From Notamacropus eugenii (taxonomy: Eukaryota > Chordata > Mammalia > Diprotodontia > Macropodidae): a stretch of 64,000 bases of DNA. This document shows, piece after piece, positions 21,845 through 32,879 of this stretch. The stretch is from assembly GCF_028372415.1 (NCBI RefSeq), contig NC_092875.1, forward strand, positions 351,560,225-351,624,224, written 5' to 3'. How positions within the stretch are numbered: position 1 is the first letter of the stretch; each line of letters opens with the position of its first letter. The position numbers and the translations under genes were made by a program. Under the pieces are notes generated by a model. It saw nothing but the letters and a program-made list of their open reading frames with translations, was not told where the DNA came from and did no database searches.

Positions 21845-23669
21845 GAATAAAAAGTTTAATAATATATGTGGGCTACATATCTACTGTATTGAATTCATTC
21901 TTTCAATTAACTCTCAATAGAGTTTTCTAAATAGACCATCATATTATCTACAAAAGAAATAATGTTACTTCCAGTTTTCCTAAGCTTGTTCTCTCAGTTT
22001 TCTTGTATTGCTGACATTTTTGTAACCATATGAAAATGTAGTAAATATAATGAACGCACCCTTTTCATACCCCAGAAATATTACAAAGCTCTCTTGTATT
22101 CATCCATCATATATACTTAGGTATTTTAGCTACTATTTACCATATGAAGGTCAGTTTTTTTTTCCTCTGCCTTCTTATTTTTTTTGACAGAAATTAGTGT
22201 TGTGTTTCATAAAATTTTTTCAACATTTATTCATGTAATCATGTGATTTGTAACATATTTTTGTCATTAACATGATCTAATATGGTTCTAATTTTCTTAT
22301 ATTGAATAGACCCTGAATTTTAGGGTCTACAACAACATAGTTATCTGCAACATAGTTATCATACACATACATACATGTACATATATATATAGTTATCTTG
22401 TAGCTAATATTTTAAATATATATTTATTAGAGATATTGATCTATAACTTTATTTCTCCACTTTACTTTCCCACTTTTAGTTATAATGACCCTATCTGTAT
22501 CAAAGAAATTACAAGGTAAGATTCATTCTTTTCTTATTTTCATAAATTATTACTAGAATTTTTCTTTAAATATCTGATAGAAATGAGTTAAAAGCTTGTT
22601 ATTTTTTAATTTTTAAGTTAAGTTATCCATTGTTATTTCTCTTAATATGGGAATATTATACATTTTTATCCATTCTGGTTAAGTTTTTACAATTTTTGTT
22701 AGCATGTAATTTGAGAAAAGTATCAAATTAGGGTTGTTATTTCTTCCTTAGTTGTTGTGAATTCAGGTCTGATCCTCGTCATTTAGTTATGCTCTATGTT
22801 TTTTATTAGATTATATAATGATTTAGTTATTTTGATAGCTTTTTTAAAGTTTCTAGTTTCCATTTAACAATTATATAATTTATTTCTTTCCATTTTTAAA
22901 AATCACTTCATTGTTTTCAAAATTTTTACTTCAGTTCTTATTTGGATTTGATTTTTTTGCTTTTTATTGTATTTGAGCTCCATGCCTAATTCATTGATCT
23001 ATTCTCTCTTTTTCTTGTTAATATTATCATTAGAAATTCTTCCTGCAAGACTCCTTTGGCTCCATCTCAAAAGTTTTGCTATGTTAACTCCAGTTTTCTA
23101 TTAAATTGTCTATTAATTTTAACATTAGTTTTTCTTTGAACCAGCAGTTCTTTAGGATTTAATTACTCTCTAATTTTAAATTATTTTTTCAAAGCCCCCT
23201 CCTCATTGATTGTACTATAACTACAATGTAGAAAATAAAGGAAATGTTTAATTTCTGCTTTCATAAATTTATGAGGTTTTTCTGCCCTGGTACTTGGCCT
23301 AATTTTGCCAAGGTGCCAGGCATAGGTGAGAATAAACCCATTCTTTCCTATTTTCATCCAGTAATGTTCAAAGATTAAACAATCATTTTAAAAAAGCAAC
23401 TTTATTCAGGTCATTAACTTTTCCCATTTTTAATCCTTTTTTAGATGTCTGTCCTACCTATTACATTTTGCCATCAATTTACTGTTTTTTTCTTAACATT
23501 TCCTTTAAATGTTTGCATTTTAAGAAAATTACGTATGTATAATATTGATATTCTACTGTCTACAAAGTATTTAAGCATTATAATTTATTTGTTTTTCTCT
23601 TGACCATATTTATTGTTATTGTTGCCTTGAAATCACAATTATAACTAACTTTTTTAAAATTTTATGATG
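21845..23669 (-). mobile_element. L1: Old L1 LINE ORF2, antisense
   Basis: Antisense L1 reverse-transcriptase region. Seen are 'tcatgtgatttgtaacatat' (22240), 'tattgaatagaccctgaatt' (22301), 'ctcctttggctccatctcaa' (23051) and 'ctgccctggtacttggccta' (23282), in the order of L1 ORF2 read backwards. It is very AT-rich and degenerate, with no frame left. A family B LTR interrupts the region at 23676. Confidence 0.65.
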
Positions 23670-23675
23670 TAAAAC

Positions 23676-24283
23676 TGCCAAGCCTAGAGGCCTGTATTGG
23701 GCTACCCGAGTCTTTCTTACCTGTCCCAGGTCTTCGGTTGGCCAAACCGGATAAACATATGAGAGAAAGGACGTTCCAGAGTCAAACAGGGGTTGAGCTT
23801 TATTTCAGGGGTCTAGTTACAAATGCAGGGGAGTCTTCCTTAGGAGGAAGAGGGGGAGATTTCCTAAGGAGGCTAAGCTTAAGGGATTGGAAGTAGAAGT
23901 ACAAGCGGGGAGAGAGGGGGAGGGGAGAGAGGAAAGAAAAGAAGCGGAGCCCTACTTTTCTCTTTGGCTCCACACGTGCTAAGAGAGAGCTTTCTGGCTT
24001 CCTCAATCCTACTTAATCTTCAGCCACACAGTTTGCATCTCAATACCATGCTGTTAGGTAACTAGGTGTGCTCCAATCCGGGACGACCTCGAGGGCAGGG
24101 AGACTCCACCCATCAGGTATCTCCGGGGGAGAGGCGGAAATACCCGAGCTAGCCGAGCTAGCTCAGTCTGACCTTCTCGAACCCCCGCTGTTCATGGAGG
24201 GCCTCGTAAGACTCTAAGATTTAGAAGTCCCACTTTTACCTGCCCGAGACTGTCCACACGGAATTGAGCTTCCAGTCCCAACA
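23676..24283 (-). mobile_element. Solo LTR, family B (ERV fossil), exact 6-bp TSD
   Basis: A 608-bp TG...CA unit is flanked by the exact 6-bp direct repeat taaaac (23670-23675 and 24284-24289). The minus strand begins TGTTGGGACTGGAAGC and contains an AATAAAGC polyadenylation-type signal (complement near 23797-23804). It also has a pyrimidine-rich stretch and a CpG-containing U3, unusual for the AT-rich surroundings. It shares blocks with the LTR at 9013-9589. There is no internal proviral sequence. The intact flanking repeat and kept CpGs suggest it is younger than its neighbours. Confidence 0.9.
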
Positions 24284-24329
24284 TAAAACAACTATTGCTC
24301 CTGTCCTTCATTTGAACTGTATGTATGTA

Positions 24330-24650
24330 GGCCAGCTAGGTGGTGCAGTAGATAGAGCACTAGTACAGGAGTAAGGAGGATGTGAGTTCAAATCTCACCT
24401 CAGACACTTGACACTCACTAGCTGTGTGACCTTGGGCAAGTCACTTAACCCCAATTGCCTCATCCTGGGTCATCTCCAATCATCCTGATGAATATCTGGT
24501 CACTGGATTCAGGTGGTTCTGGAGGAGAAGTGAGACTGGTGACCTACGCAGCCCTCCCTCACTCAAAACAAATTCAAGCACAAGTCATGTCATTATTTCT
24601 CTGATGGCATGGTCTTTTTCAGCAACGGAGGATGAACATACACACACAAA
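24330..24650 (+). mobile_element. tRNA-headed CORE-type marsupial SINE
   Basis: Head 'ggccagctaggtggtgcagt' with the A-box-like 'agatagagcac' and the B-box-like 'gagttcaaatc'. The body includes the CORE motif 'ctagctgtgtgaccttgggc' followed by 'aagtcacttaacccc'. The tail is 'ggcatggtctttttcagcaa', ending in 'cggaggatgaaca' and a short CA tail. It is well preserved and typical of marsupial tRNA-derived SINEs. Subfamily (WALLSI-like or similar) is not certain. Confidence 0.85.
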
Positions 24651-25660
24651 TTTTGATATTTCAATTATTTTTCCTACTTACAAAACTGTTGATGGAATTG
24701 TTAACACAATGACAAGAATTGCTAATATCTGTTAATGCTGATTGCAATATGGACTCCCTAAACCTTAGTCATCATGATAATGTCAAAATTGCAGTAGTGT
24801 TTGTTCTTACATTCCTACACTTAAAATAATGAGTTTAGATTGAGCTGATCCAAACCTTAAGCCTCCACCTCAGAATCTTTCCTGTAAACAAAACCAGCTT
24901 GCCCACCTGACATTCTTATCCTTTCTGTTTAGGATTCAGAGTACAAAGGGCAAAAAAGTCGGAATGAATTGGTCTACTTTGTCCACATCACAGAGGGTGA
25001 CTGACATCTCATGACCACATTTTATTACTCCCTTTTACTTCCCTTTTCATGTATAAAAAACTTTTTCACAGCTCTCTTGTTTTTTTGCCTTTTGGTTTAC
25101 CATATATTTTTTTCTTCTTCCTTTACTTAAGCTCTGTTTCTCTTCATTTTCACTATGGCATTACTGGGAGCTTATCTCTTGAAATTTCTTTCAAGAAATG
25201 ACCTATGGATTTTTTTCCCTGTATTTTTTAAATTTCCCACTGTTTCTAAATGAATTTTAAGTTTGGTTTTCTTGAAACCCGGTATCTTGATTTTCTAATT
25301 GGTCATGGAATTTAGGGAGTGCAACTATTCTTACATTATGTCCTATTGACCTTTTACTAGGTGATTTGGTTTTGGTCCAAGATATATAACATTTTCTTCT
25401 TTTTAATTCAATTTGTAAAGAGGTTTTTATAGAGGCCATTTTTATATTACTATAATATTACCCAGTATACTACCTGCTTCTGCTCACAAAGAGCCAATGA
25501 GATTGATTAATACCTTGAAAAAGTCCGAAAATATGTACAATGTACAACCCTTGTGGACCCTCCAACCTGAGTAGGGTGGGATTGTCTTCTTATATCTGTT
25601 ATTTCATGCTGTGCTTATTAAAATTTTCTAATCTTCATTTCTGATTTTTTGTACATTTGT
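24651..25660. other. AT-rich DNA, possibly old L1
   Basis: No assigned feature. A 60-codon minus-strand open frame at 25257-25439 is unrecognised. It may continue the decayed antisense L1 upstream, but I see no diagnostic motif. Confidence 0.3.
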
Positions 25661-25664
25661 ACAA

Positions 25665-25845
25665 AATTTGTACATTTGATGAATGTAATGAATACAGAAG
25701 AGCCATGGAAAAACTTACTTGAACAGATGCAGAGTAAAGAAGACAATATACATAATGACTTTATACATAATGAATTAGAAAGATTCTGAATATTATCTGA
25801 CAGGATAAGATACCAGACACTGAGATCCTTTCTCAAATTAAATTG
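25665..25845 (+). mobile_element. L1: L1 3' fragment
   Basis: 'gatgaatgtaatgaatacag', 'ccatggaaaaacttacttga' and 'acagatgcagagtaaagaag' match the L1 3' series seen near 12030 and 31190. Confidence 0.55.
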
Positions 25846-25869
25846 CCAGGCATTCAAAACTTTACTTCA

Positions 25870-26342
25870 GAGAACACAACTCCAATAGACTGGCCGTTGT
25901 TTCTACTTCCATTGTTGTAGCATTTTCATTGAGTTCAAATACAAAATGTATGCTTGCCCGAAAGACTACTTTATGGAGAACTCAGGGCAAGCATTCACAT
26001 TGTGGTTAAAACAAGCAATGCAAGTCTACTCTCAAGGTCTCTCTTATGAACTTAGAAATTAATTGTATGATTCTGGCACAGGACAGCCAACCTGATATGC
26101 CCACATCAGAGAAGATGCTGTGCTCTATGAGCAACGAAGAATTAGAGTAGCTCAAAAGAAATGTAAGATATGCAAATTTAGAGCATCTGCCCCAAATCTT
26201 CACATGGACTATTTGTGCCACAACTGTGGTAGAACAATCTGAGCTCATATTGGTCTGATCAGCCACAGTCAGGCACACTGTAACTTGAATCTAGCATAGT
26301 GATGTCATTTTGGTCCTCTTAGAGAATGAAGGACAACTGACC
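25870..26342 (+). mobile_element. Non-LTR LINE C-terminus with zinc-finger motif
   Basis: The sense strand encodes a decayed version of the end of a LINE polyprotein. Near 25955-25990 it has a YGEL-type stretch (LLYGEL). Near 26200-26282 it has a CHNCGRTI-(stop)-AHIGLISHSQAHC motif, which is a C2H2-like finger found at the C-terminus of some LINE ORF2 proteins. It ends with 'ttggtcctcttagagaatga' and 'aggacaac', partly palindromic. The frame is interrupted. The clade is uncertain: possibly the LINE whose tail serves the SINE at 24330. HAL1 copy 2 begins directly after it. Confidence 0.55.
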
Positions 26343-26344
26343 CA

Positions 26345-28893
26345 AAGATAATGCTACAGAACCCACAGAATGACAGAGGTAAGCAAACATCCAGCCAAAG
26401 ACAGCCTGAAAGATCACCAGGAAGTATCTATCATGCCACACTGGGAGCAGAGCACAGTCCATTGTGACCTGGGAGTCCCCAGAGGGGACCTGAGCAGGTC
26501 TTGGGTAGATTGAACCTCTCATATTTGTGATAGTTTCCACATTTCATGACCCCAAAATGCTGAGGATAAATTGGAATGTCAGTGGGAAAAGCTTGTGGGA
26601 CCAGTACAGGAGAGTGGAGTGGTCCATCTCTGGCCCCAAGGCAGCAGAGGTGGGAGGAGGCAGAGAAACTCACAGCAGCAGCCATAGCAGCATCAGGGAC
26701 AGCTGCAACCAATGTTTCTGGAGCTCTAGGCACACAGATTGTGGGAGGATCAAGTGACTGACAGTACACTCCCCACCCCCAAAGGAAACAGAGAACTACC
26801 TTGACAAAGAGTTCAAAAGTCAAGTAAATGGCTGGGGAAATGAGTAAAAACTGGAAAAAAGAATCAGACTATAGAATCTTACTTTGGTGACAAGGAAGAC
26901 CAAACTACACAACTAGAAAAAAGACAACAAAGTCAAAGGTCCTCCATCCAAAGACTCCAAGAAAAATACAAATTTGTCTCAAGTCAAGGAAGAGCTCAAA
27001 AAGGATTTTGAAAATCAAATTAGAAAAGTAGAGCAAAAATTGGGAAGAGAAATGAGAGTAATGCAAGAAAGTCATGAAAAAATGAGTCAACTGCTTTCTA
27101 AATGGGACCCAAAAAAATGTTGGAAAATAGCAATTTAAAAAATAGATTAACCCACATGGCAAAAGAGATCGAAATAGACAAAGAAGAGAAGAATGCCCTA
27201 AAAAGCAGAATTAGCCCAATGGAAAAGAAGGTTCAAAAGCTCACTGAAGAAAATAGTTCTTTACAAATTGGAATGGAGCAGATGGAAGCTAATGACTTTA
27301 TGAAAAGTCAAGAAATTATAAAACAAAACCAAATGAATGAAAAAATAGCAGATAATGTGAAATATCACACTGGAAAAACAATTGACCTGGAAAACAGATC
27401 CAAGAGAGACAATTTTAAAATTATGGGAATACCTGAAAGCTATGATCAAAAAAAGAGCCTGGACATCATCTTTCATGAAATTATCAAGGAAAACTGCCCT
27501 GATATTCTAGAACCAGAGGGCAAAATAAATATTGAAAGAATCCACCAATCACCTCTTGGAAGAGATCCAAAAAGAGAAACTCCTAGGAATATTGTAACCA
27601 AATTTCAGAGTTCCCAGGTCAAGGAGGAAATATTGCAAGCAGCCAGAAAGAAACAATTCAAATATTGTGGAAATACAATCAGGATAACACAGCATTTAGC
27701 AGCTTCTATATTAAGGGATCAAAGGGTTTGGATATGATATTCCAGAAGTCAAAGGAGCTAGGATTAAAACCAAGAATCACCTACCCTACCCAGCAAAACT
27801 GAGTATAATACTTCAAGGGAAAAAATGGTCATTCAATGAAATAGAGGACTTTCAAGACTTCTTGATGAAAAGACCAGAGTTAAATAGAAAATTTGACTTT
27901 CAAACACAAGAATCAAGAGAAGTATGAAAAGATAAACAGGAAAGAGAAATCATAAGGGACTTACTAAAGTTGAACCATCTACATTCCTACATTGAAAGAT
28001 AATATTTGTAACTCTTGAGACTTTTTTCAGTATTTGGGTAGTTGGAGGGATTATATACACATAGACAGAGGGTACAGGGTGAGTTGAATAGGATAGGATG
28101 ATATCTAAAAAAATAAAATTTATGGGTGAAAGAGGAATATATTGGGAGGAGAAAAGGAGAAATAGAATGGAGAAAATTATCTCATAAAAGTAGCAAGAAA
28201 AAGTTTTTTCAGTGGAGGGAAAAGTGGGGTAGGTGAGTAGGAAAAAGTGACACTTAATCACATTTGGATTAAGGAGGGAATAATATGCACACTCAATTTG
28301 GTATGAAAATCTATCTTACCCTACAGGAAAGTAGGGGAGAAGGGAATAAGTGGGGTACGGGGGAAGTGGTATGAGAGAAGAGAGGACAAATGGGAGGAGG
28401 AGGTAATTAGAAGTAAACACTTTTGGGAAGGGACAAGGCCAAAAGAGAGAATAGAATAAATGGGGGGCAGGATAGGATGGAGAGAAATATAATTAGTCTT
28501 TCACAACACGACTTTTATGGAAGTCTTTTGCATAACTACACATACAGAACTTATATTGAATAGCTTGCCTTCTCAGTGGGGGGTGAGTGGGAAGGGAGGA
28601 AGAGAGAGAAGCTGGAACTCGTTTTAAAAATAAATGTTATTGTTTATGCATGCAACTGGGAAATAAGAAAAATATAGATAATAGGGTATAGAAAGCTATC
28701 TTGCCCTACAAGAAAATAGAGGAGATGGGTGTAAGGGAAGGGAGGGATGTGACAGAAGGGAGGGCAGATTGTGGGAAGGGGTAATCAGAATGCATGGTGT
28801 CTTGCTGTGGGTGAAGGGGAGAGACTGGGAGAAAATTTGGAATTCAAACTCTAGTGGAAATGAATGTTGAAAACTAAAAATAAATAATTTTTT
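26345..28893 (+). mobile_element. HAL1: HAL1-like (half-L1) element, copy 2, 5'-truncated
   Basis: Plus-strand relative of copies 1 and 3. The 5' UTR starts about 100 bp inside the copy 1 5' end: 'gaacccacagaatgacag' here aligns with the ccacagaacaacag region of copy 1. ORF1 follows (about 26980-27927), then a purine-rich 3' UTR with two related modules, and 'tgttgaaaactaaaaataaa' with a T/A-rich end at about 28893. There is again no ORF2 between ORF1 and the 3' end. The 5' UTR differs from copy 1 more than ORF1 does, which hints at a distinct subfamily. Confidence 0.8.
26980..27927 (+). pseudogene. L1/HAL1 ORF1p, decayed
   Basis: Relic of the RNA-binding ORF1 protein. The coiled-coil start (EELKKDFENQIRKVEQKLG) lies at about 26990-27050 in one frame. 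The main frame 27102-27737 then carries the rest of the coiled coil, the RRM-like part (SKRDNFKIMGIPE) and the start of the C-terminal domain (LGRDPKRETPRNIV, ILQAARKKQFKYCGNTIRI). After RDQRVW a one-base loss ('ggatatgatattcc' against ggaatatgatattcc in copy 1) shifts the frame, and the remaining C-terminus (up to FDFQTQ) ends at the TGA 27925-27927. At least two frameshifts are present. At the site of the copy 1 stop this copy has IHQSPLG. Confidence 0.8.
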
Positions 28894-29765
28894 TTTTTTA
28901 AAGTTCTACTTTGCCCTTACTTTTGTAGGGATTTTAGCATAAATACTTTGAAAGAAATGATTATTAATAACAACCAATGTTTTGGGGAGTTCTAGAGTTC
29001 CCCCTTTTTCCAGAGTCCTCACTTCAAAGTTTAGTCTCTTGAAGGACATTACTAATAATGAGATTAGATTTACTTTTTTACTTTTCAAACCTCACCCAGG
29101 TAGGGAATGCCCATTGTACTCTACTGAATCTCTGAATACATTCACTAAGGCTGGGGGTAACTTAGAAGTAAATGACATAATTGAAGTTCATTAGAGTAGG
29201 TCCAGTCTCCCATTGTAATATTAATTCTCTAATTAGTTGTTAACCAGTCAGCACTGATTGACACCCTAAGGAACACCCCTTTTCCAAGGGCATATAAGTC
29301 ATGAGCCTGTTGCCATGATTGTCTTTGACATTTGAGAGTGCCACTGACCTCTTTTTATATTAGCATTATTAATGAAATGACTAATTACCCAGAAATTATG
29401 TGTCTTGAACCTTTTACACATCAGTTTTACTTTGTCAAGAGATGTTCTTTTTTTTATTGGGATTATTATGTATTTTGGGATGCATTTTCTTTTATTATAA
29501 TTGTAATTGTTGTTTTATTCATTTTGATCCATTTTTATAAATCCAATTTGGTCATGATATTTTTTGATAAATTATTGTGGTCTGAGGGCATTTTAAAATT
29601 TTTGAATTCTTATTCATTGTTGATATTACTCCATGTTTTTCCTCCTATGCCTTATCCTTCTCTAGTTTAGATATTAGAATTACATTTCTCTCATAATGTG
29701 GATCTGGGGAGGTATTTTCTCAATTATTGAGAATAATTTCCATAGTTTGGGCACTATTTTATCAA
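28894..29765. other. Unassigned DNA, possible promoter-like patch
   Basis: No gene was recognised. Around 29225-29300, 'cagcactgattgaca' is followed by 'gggcatataagtcatgag', which resembles a TATA-type promoter such as that of an LTR, but I found no LTR boundaries. The open frame of 112 codons at 29332-29670 is Phe/Ile-rich and unrecognised. Confidence 0.3.
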
Positions 29766-30448
29766 AAATGGATAGGAAAAACAAACAAACAACAGCAAAA
29801 AGGAATCTGACCATAGAAAACTAGTACAGTGGCAGGGAAGATCAATACGTAAACTCAGAAGAAGACAACAATATGAAAAGAGCTACCAGCAAAAGCCTCA
29901 AAGAAAAATTCTGAAAGGCTCCAAAGCCTACAATAATTTTTAGAAGAGTTAAAGAATGAGATAAGAATCATAGAGGAAAAATTGGAAAAAAAAATGAGAG
30001 TGATACAAAAAAATTATGAAAAAAGATTTAACAGCTTTTTAAAAGAGGTACAGGTAGCAAATATGATCTGACAAAATAAAAGCAAAAATATACTTAATTA
30101 ATGAGATAATCAGAGAAACTATATTATGCATAAAGGTACCATAGACAATGAAATAATATAAAATATTTCAACAACAAATTTCTCTGACAAAGGCCTCATT
30201 TCTCAAATATATATTGAATATAACTGGAATCATATTTATAAAAATAAGAGTCATTCCCCAACTGATAAATTGTCAAAAGATACAAATAGGCAGTTTTCAG
30301 AAGAATAAATCAAGCCATCTATAGTCATATGAACAACTGGTTTTTAAAACAATAATTATTAGAGAAATACAAATTAAAACATCTATAAGGAACCACCTCA
30401 CACCTGTCCTAAACGACAAATGTTGGAGGGGAGGAGTGAAAAATACAT

Positions 30449-30910
30449 ACATATATCACCAAGGCAATGTTCACAGCAATGGTGGTGACAATGAATATGC
30501 CAGCATAGCTCTCAATCACAAAATAACAGACTCTTCACATAGAAGGCAGAAGAAAAACATTTATTCAGGCACCAGAAAACCAAATTCCCAAACCAGAAAG
30601 CTAAAACCCTCATAGTGACCAAGAAGTCAATACACATTATCACAGCAGGGGGCAAAACTCTCCTTTTCCGTCCCCCCTTTCCCACAACACATACTCACGA
30701 GCCTAAGCTGTGCCTGCCTGCCTGCCTGCCTGCCTGTGTCCTTCCCAGCTGTGACTAGCCTGACTTCCTCCTAGCTGTGTTCCACCCTTCCTATTCCACC
30801 CATTCAGCAAGCTCCTTCTTCGACATGTGACAGGCTTCCATGTGATCTAAATAGGTCATATGGTCCTATTAATGAAAGGGAAAGATTTTCCCATTTAAAT
30901 TACCATTACA
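30449..30910 (-). mobile_element. Solo LTR, family C (ERV fossil)
   Basis: It interrupts the L1 between the 'aaatgttggaggggaggag' and 'cccagcaataccact' blocks. It is homologous to 4585-5094. Minus strand: TGTAATGGTAATTT start, 'aggaccatatgacctattta' block and an AATAAATG polyadenylation-type signal (complement near 30550). A short GCCT repeat lies inside. No internal region is attached. The edges are set by comparison with L1 and with the other copy. Confidence 0.75.
30711..30737. repeat. (GCCT)n microsatellite in LTR C
   Basis: Six to seven tandem tgcc units, absent from the corresponding place in the other family C LTR, so expanded after insertion or specific to this copy. Confidence 0.85.
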
Positions 30911-31517
30911 ATACACTAGCCTTTACCCAGCAATACCACTCCTTGGTTATACCCCAAAAAGATCAAAGAAAAAAGAAAAAAAGATCCATTTGTTTAAAAA
31001 ACAGATTTTTTTTTTTAATGGTAGCAAAGAACTGGAAATTGAAGGGATGCCCAACAACTGAGGAATGGATGAATGAGTTGTGGTATATGATTGTGATGGA
31101 GTACTATTATACTATAAGAAATGATGACTGATGACGTGAGTGGTTTCAGAAATAGAAAACAATTGACAACTGCTGTATAAACTGATGCAAAATGAAGTAA
31201 GCAGAGCACAGCAATGTTGTAATGATGATCAACTATGAAAGACTTGGCTATTCTGATCAATACAATGATCCAAGTTAATTCCAAAAGATGATTTAAAAAA
31301 TGCAATCTACCTCAAAAGAGAGAGTACATTGAAGTATAATTTTCTCATTTTACTTTTCTTATTTTTTATGAAATATGGCTAATACCAAAATGCTTTATGT
31401 TACTTCACATGTATAATTGATATCATATTGCTTGCCTTCTCCATGGCTGGGGGAAGGATGCAAGGGAGGGAGATAATTTGGAACTCAACTTAAAAAAGAA
31501 TGTTCTAAATAAATAAT

Positions 31518-32074
31518 TGTGTTGGCAATCAAATTAGGATCTCTTGCTGTTTATGCTTTGTGTGATTAAAAAAGATCTTCCCCCACCCATTGATGGGCCT
31601 GCCCATTAAGATAAGCTTGACTAGGGGAGTTGTTTTGTGGGAGGGTCCCAAGTACCTTTTTGTTTTTTCCATTGAGGCACCTAGTCAGAGGGTTATGCAC
31701 TCTGGCTCTGAAGAGGGTATAAACACTCTGATGGTGAGATTTTACTGTGGGGCTTATATTTGTGGAAGAAGGTCTGTGTGCTAGATGAGACTGGGAAAGT
31801 GCTAAACAACACCTTCCCCTTTCCCCCCCTTTTTGAAAACCCAGATATTGGTGCTTCCCTTTCTAATAAAGATGTATCTTAACGGTCAGACAGTTTGCAA
31901 GCATCGTCTGTTGATTTTTTATTTCTCCTGCAATTTTGATTTTGATTTTCTATGATACCTGAGCTTGATTAAAGTGATTGCTAACCTTTCAATAGTTGCC
32001 TTTCCTTTTATGAATGCAGATCTAAGAACCTGTGGTAGCAGGCCCCCATGTATGTTGGGGTGCTTACTGTCACA
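31518..32074 (+). mobile_element. Solo LTR, family A (ERV fossil), 5-bp TSD
   Basis: A 557-bp TG...CA unit (tgtgttggcaatc ... gcttactgtcaca) flanked by exact ataat at 31513-31517 and 32075-32079. It has a TATA-like 'gggtataaacactctg' at 31717, a polyadenylation-like 'gattaaagtg' and an end block 'gatctaagaacctgtg' shared with the family A LTR at 11413-11974. It landed in the A-rich tail of the preceding L1. It is solo. A 5-bp duplication in A/T-rich target carries limited weight. The assignment to a retroviral class is open. Confidence 0.85.
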
Positions 32075-32403
32075 ATAATAAATTAAAATGCCTTTAAAAA
32101 TAACACAAGAAAAATGAAGTGAATAAAGAATGTTTTTATTGTGCAGATGAAGACATAGGTTAGATATAACAAGTCACATCAAATTTTAAAAAAGGTGATA
32201 TGGATGGGAAAGATTACTTGAACAAGTAAGTGCTAGAGAGGATCTGGGAGAATAAAATGAAGAGTTTTGATTATATAAAATTGAGTTTTACACAAAGTAA
32301 ATCAATGATGTTGAAATTAGAAAAAATAGCTTTTAGCTTAGAAAAAAATCTTTGCAGGAAATTTCTCTGTTACAATGACATCCAACATATATAAAGAGTT
32401 GAT

Positions 32404-32443
32404 AAACACACACACATGCACACACACAGACACACAAACACAC
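32404..32443. repeat. (CA)n imperfect microsatellite
   Basis: CA units with occasional tg, ga and aa interruptions, within the L1. Confidence 0.85.
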
Positions 32444-32879
32444 GACTATTCCCCATAGATAAATAAAAGTAAATTCTCAAAAGAAGAAAGGACATCTATC
32501 AAGTTTTACTATGAATCACTAATAAGAGAAACGGGAATTAAATAATTTTGAGTTTCCATATCACATCCAAAAAAAAAATGACAGAAAAGGAAAATGTCCG
32601 TTTTAAGATGGGCTGTGGGAGGATAGATGCACTAATATACTCTTGTTTCTGAAAAGCAGGCTAGCCATTCTAGAAAGCAATTTGGAACTATACTTAAAAT
32701 GTCACAACACTGTACAACCTTTGACCCAGTAATACCATTACTTATTTCATGCCTCTGAAAGATCCAAGACAGAGGAAAGACCCCATAAGTATCAAATATA
32801 CTTACACTAAAACTTTAGTTATTCTAAAGAACTAGAGACAAAGTGCATGGCCATTATTGTGGAACAGCTGAACAAATTT

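Larger units (their letters stand above)
29766..31512 (+). mobile_element. L1: L1 LINE with ORF1 start joined to 3' end (internal deletion)
   Basis: 29766-30070 matches the N-terminal, coiled-coil part of ORF1. 'aaaaaggaatctgaccatag', 'gaagaagacaacaa' and 'aaagaatgagataagaatca' parallel HAL1 copy 2 near 26860-27060. From about 30100 the sequence is already the end of ORF2 ('ctctgacaaaggcctcattt' 30182, 'agccatctatagtcatatga' 30313, 'ccacctcacacctgtc' 30392, 'cccagcaataccactcctt' 30927). It then runs into the 3' end ('gcaaagaactggaaattgaa' 31023). Most of ORF1 and ORF2 is missing. LTRs interrupt it at 30449 and 31518. Confidence 0.75.

Noticed and set aside
26431-26823. 130-codon minus-strand open frame
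   Set aside because: It is the antisense of the HAL1 copy 2 5' UTR. It uses a different frame from the one shared by copies 1 and 3.
29225-29335. LTR promoter near 'gggcatataagtcatgag'
   Set aside because: TATA-like spacing is suggestive, but no TG...CA boundaries, target duplication or second copy was found in the window.
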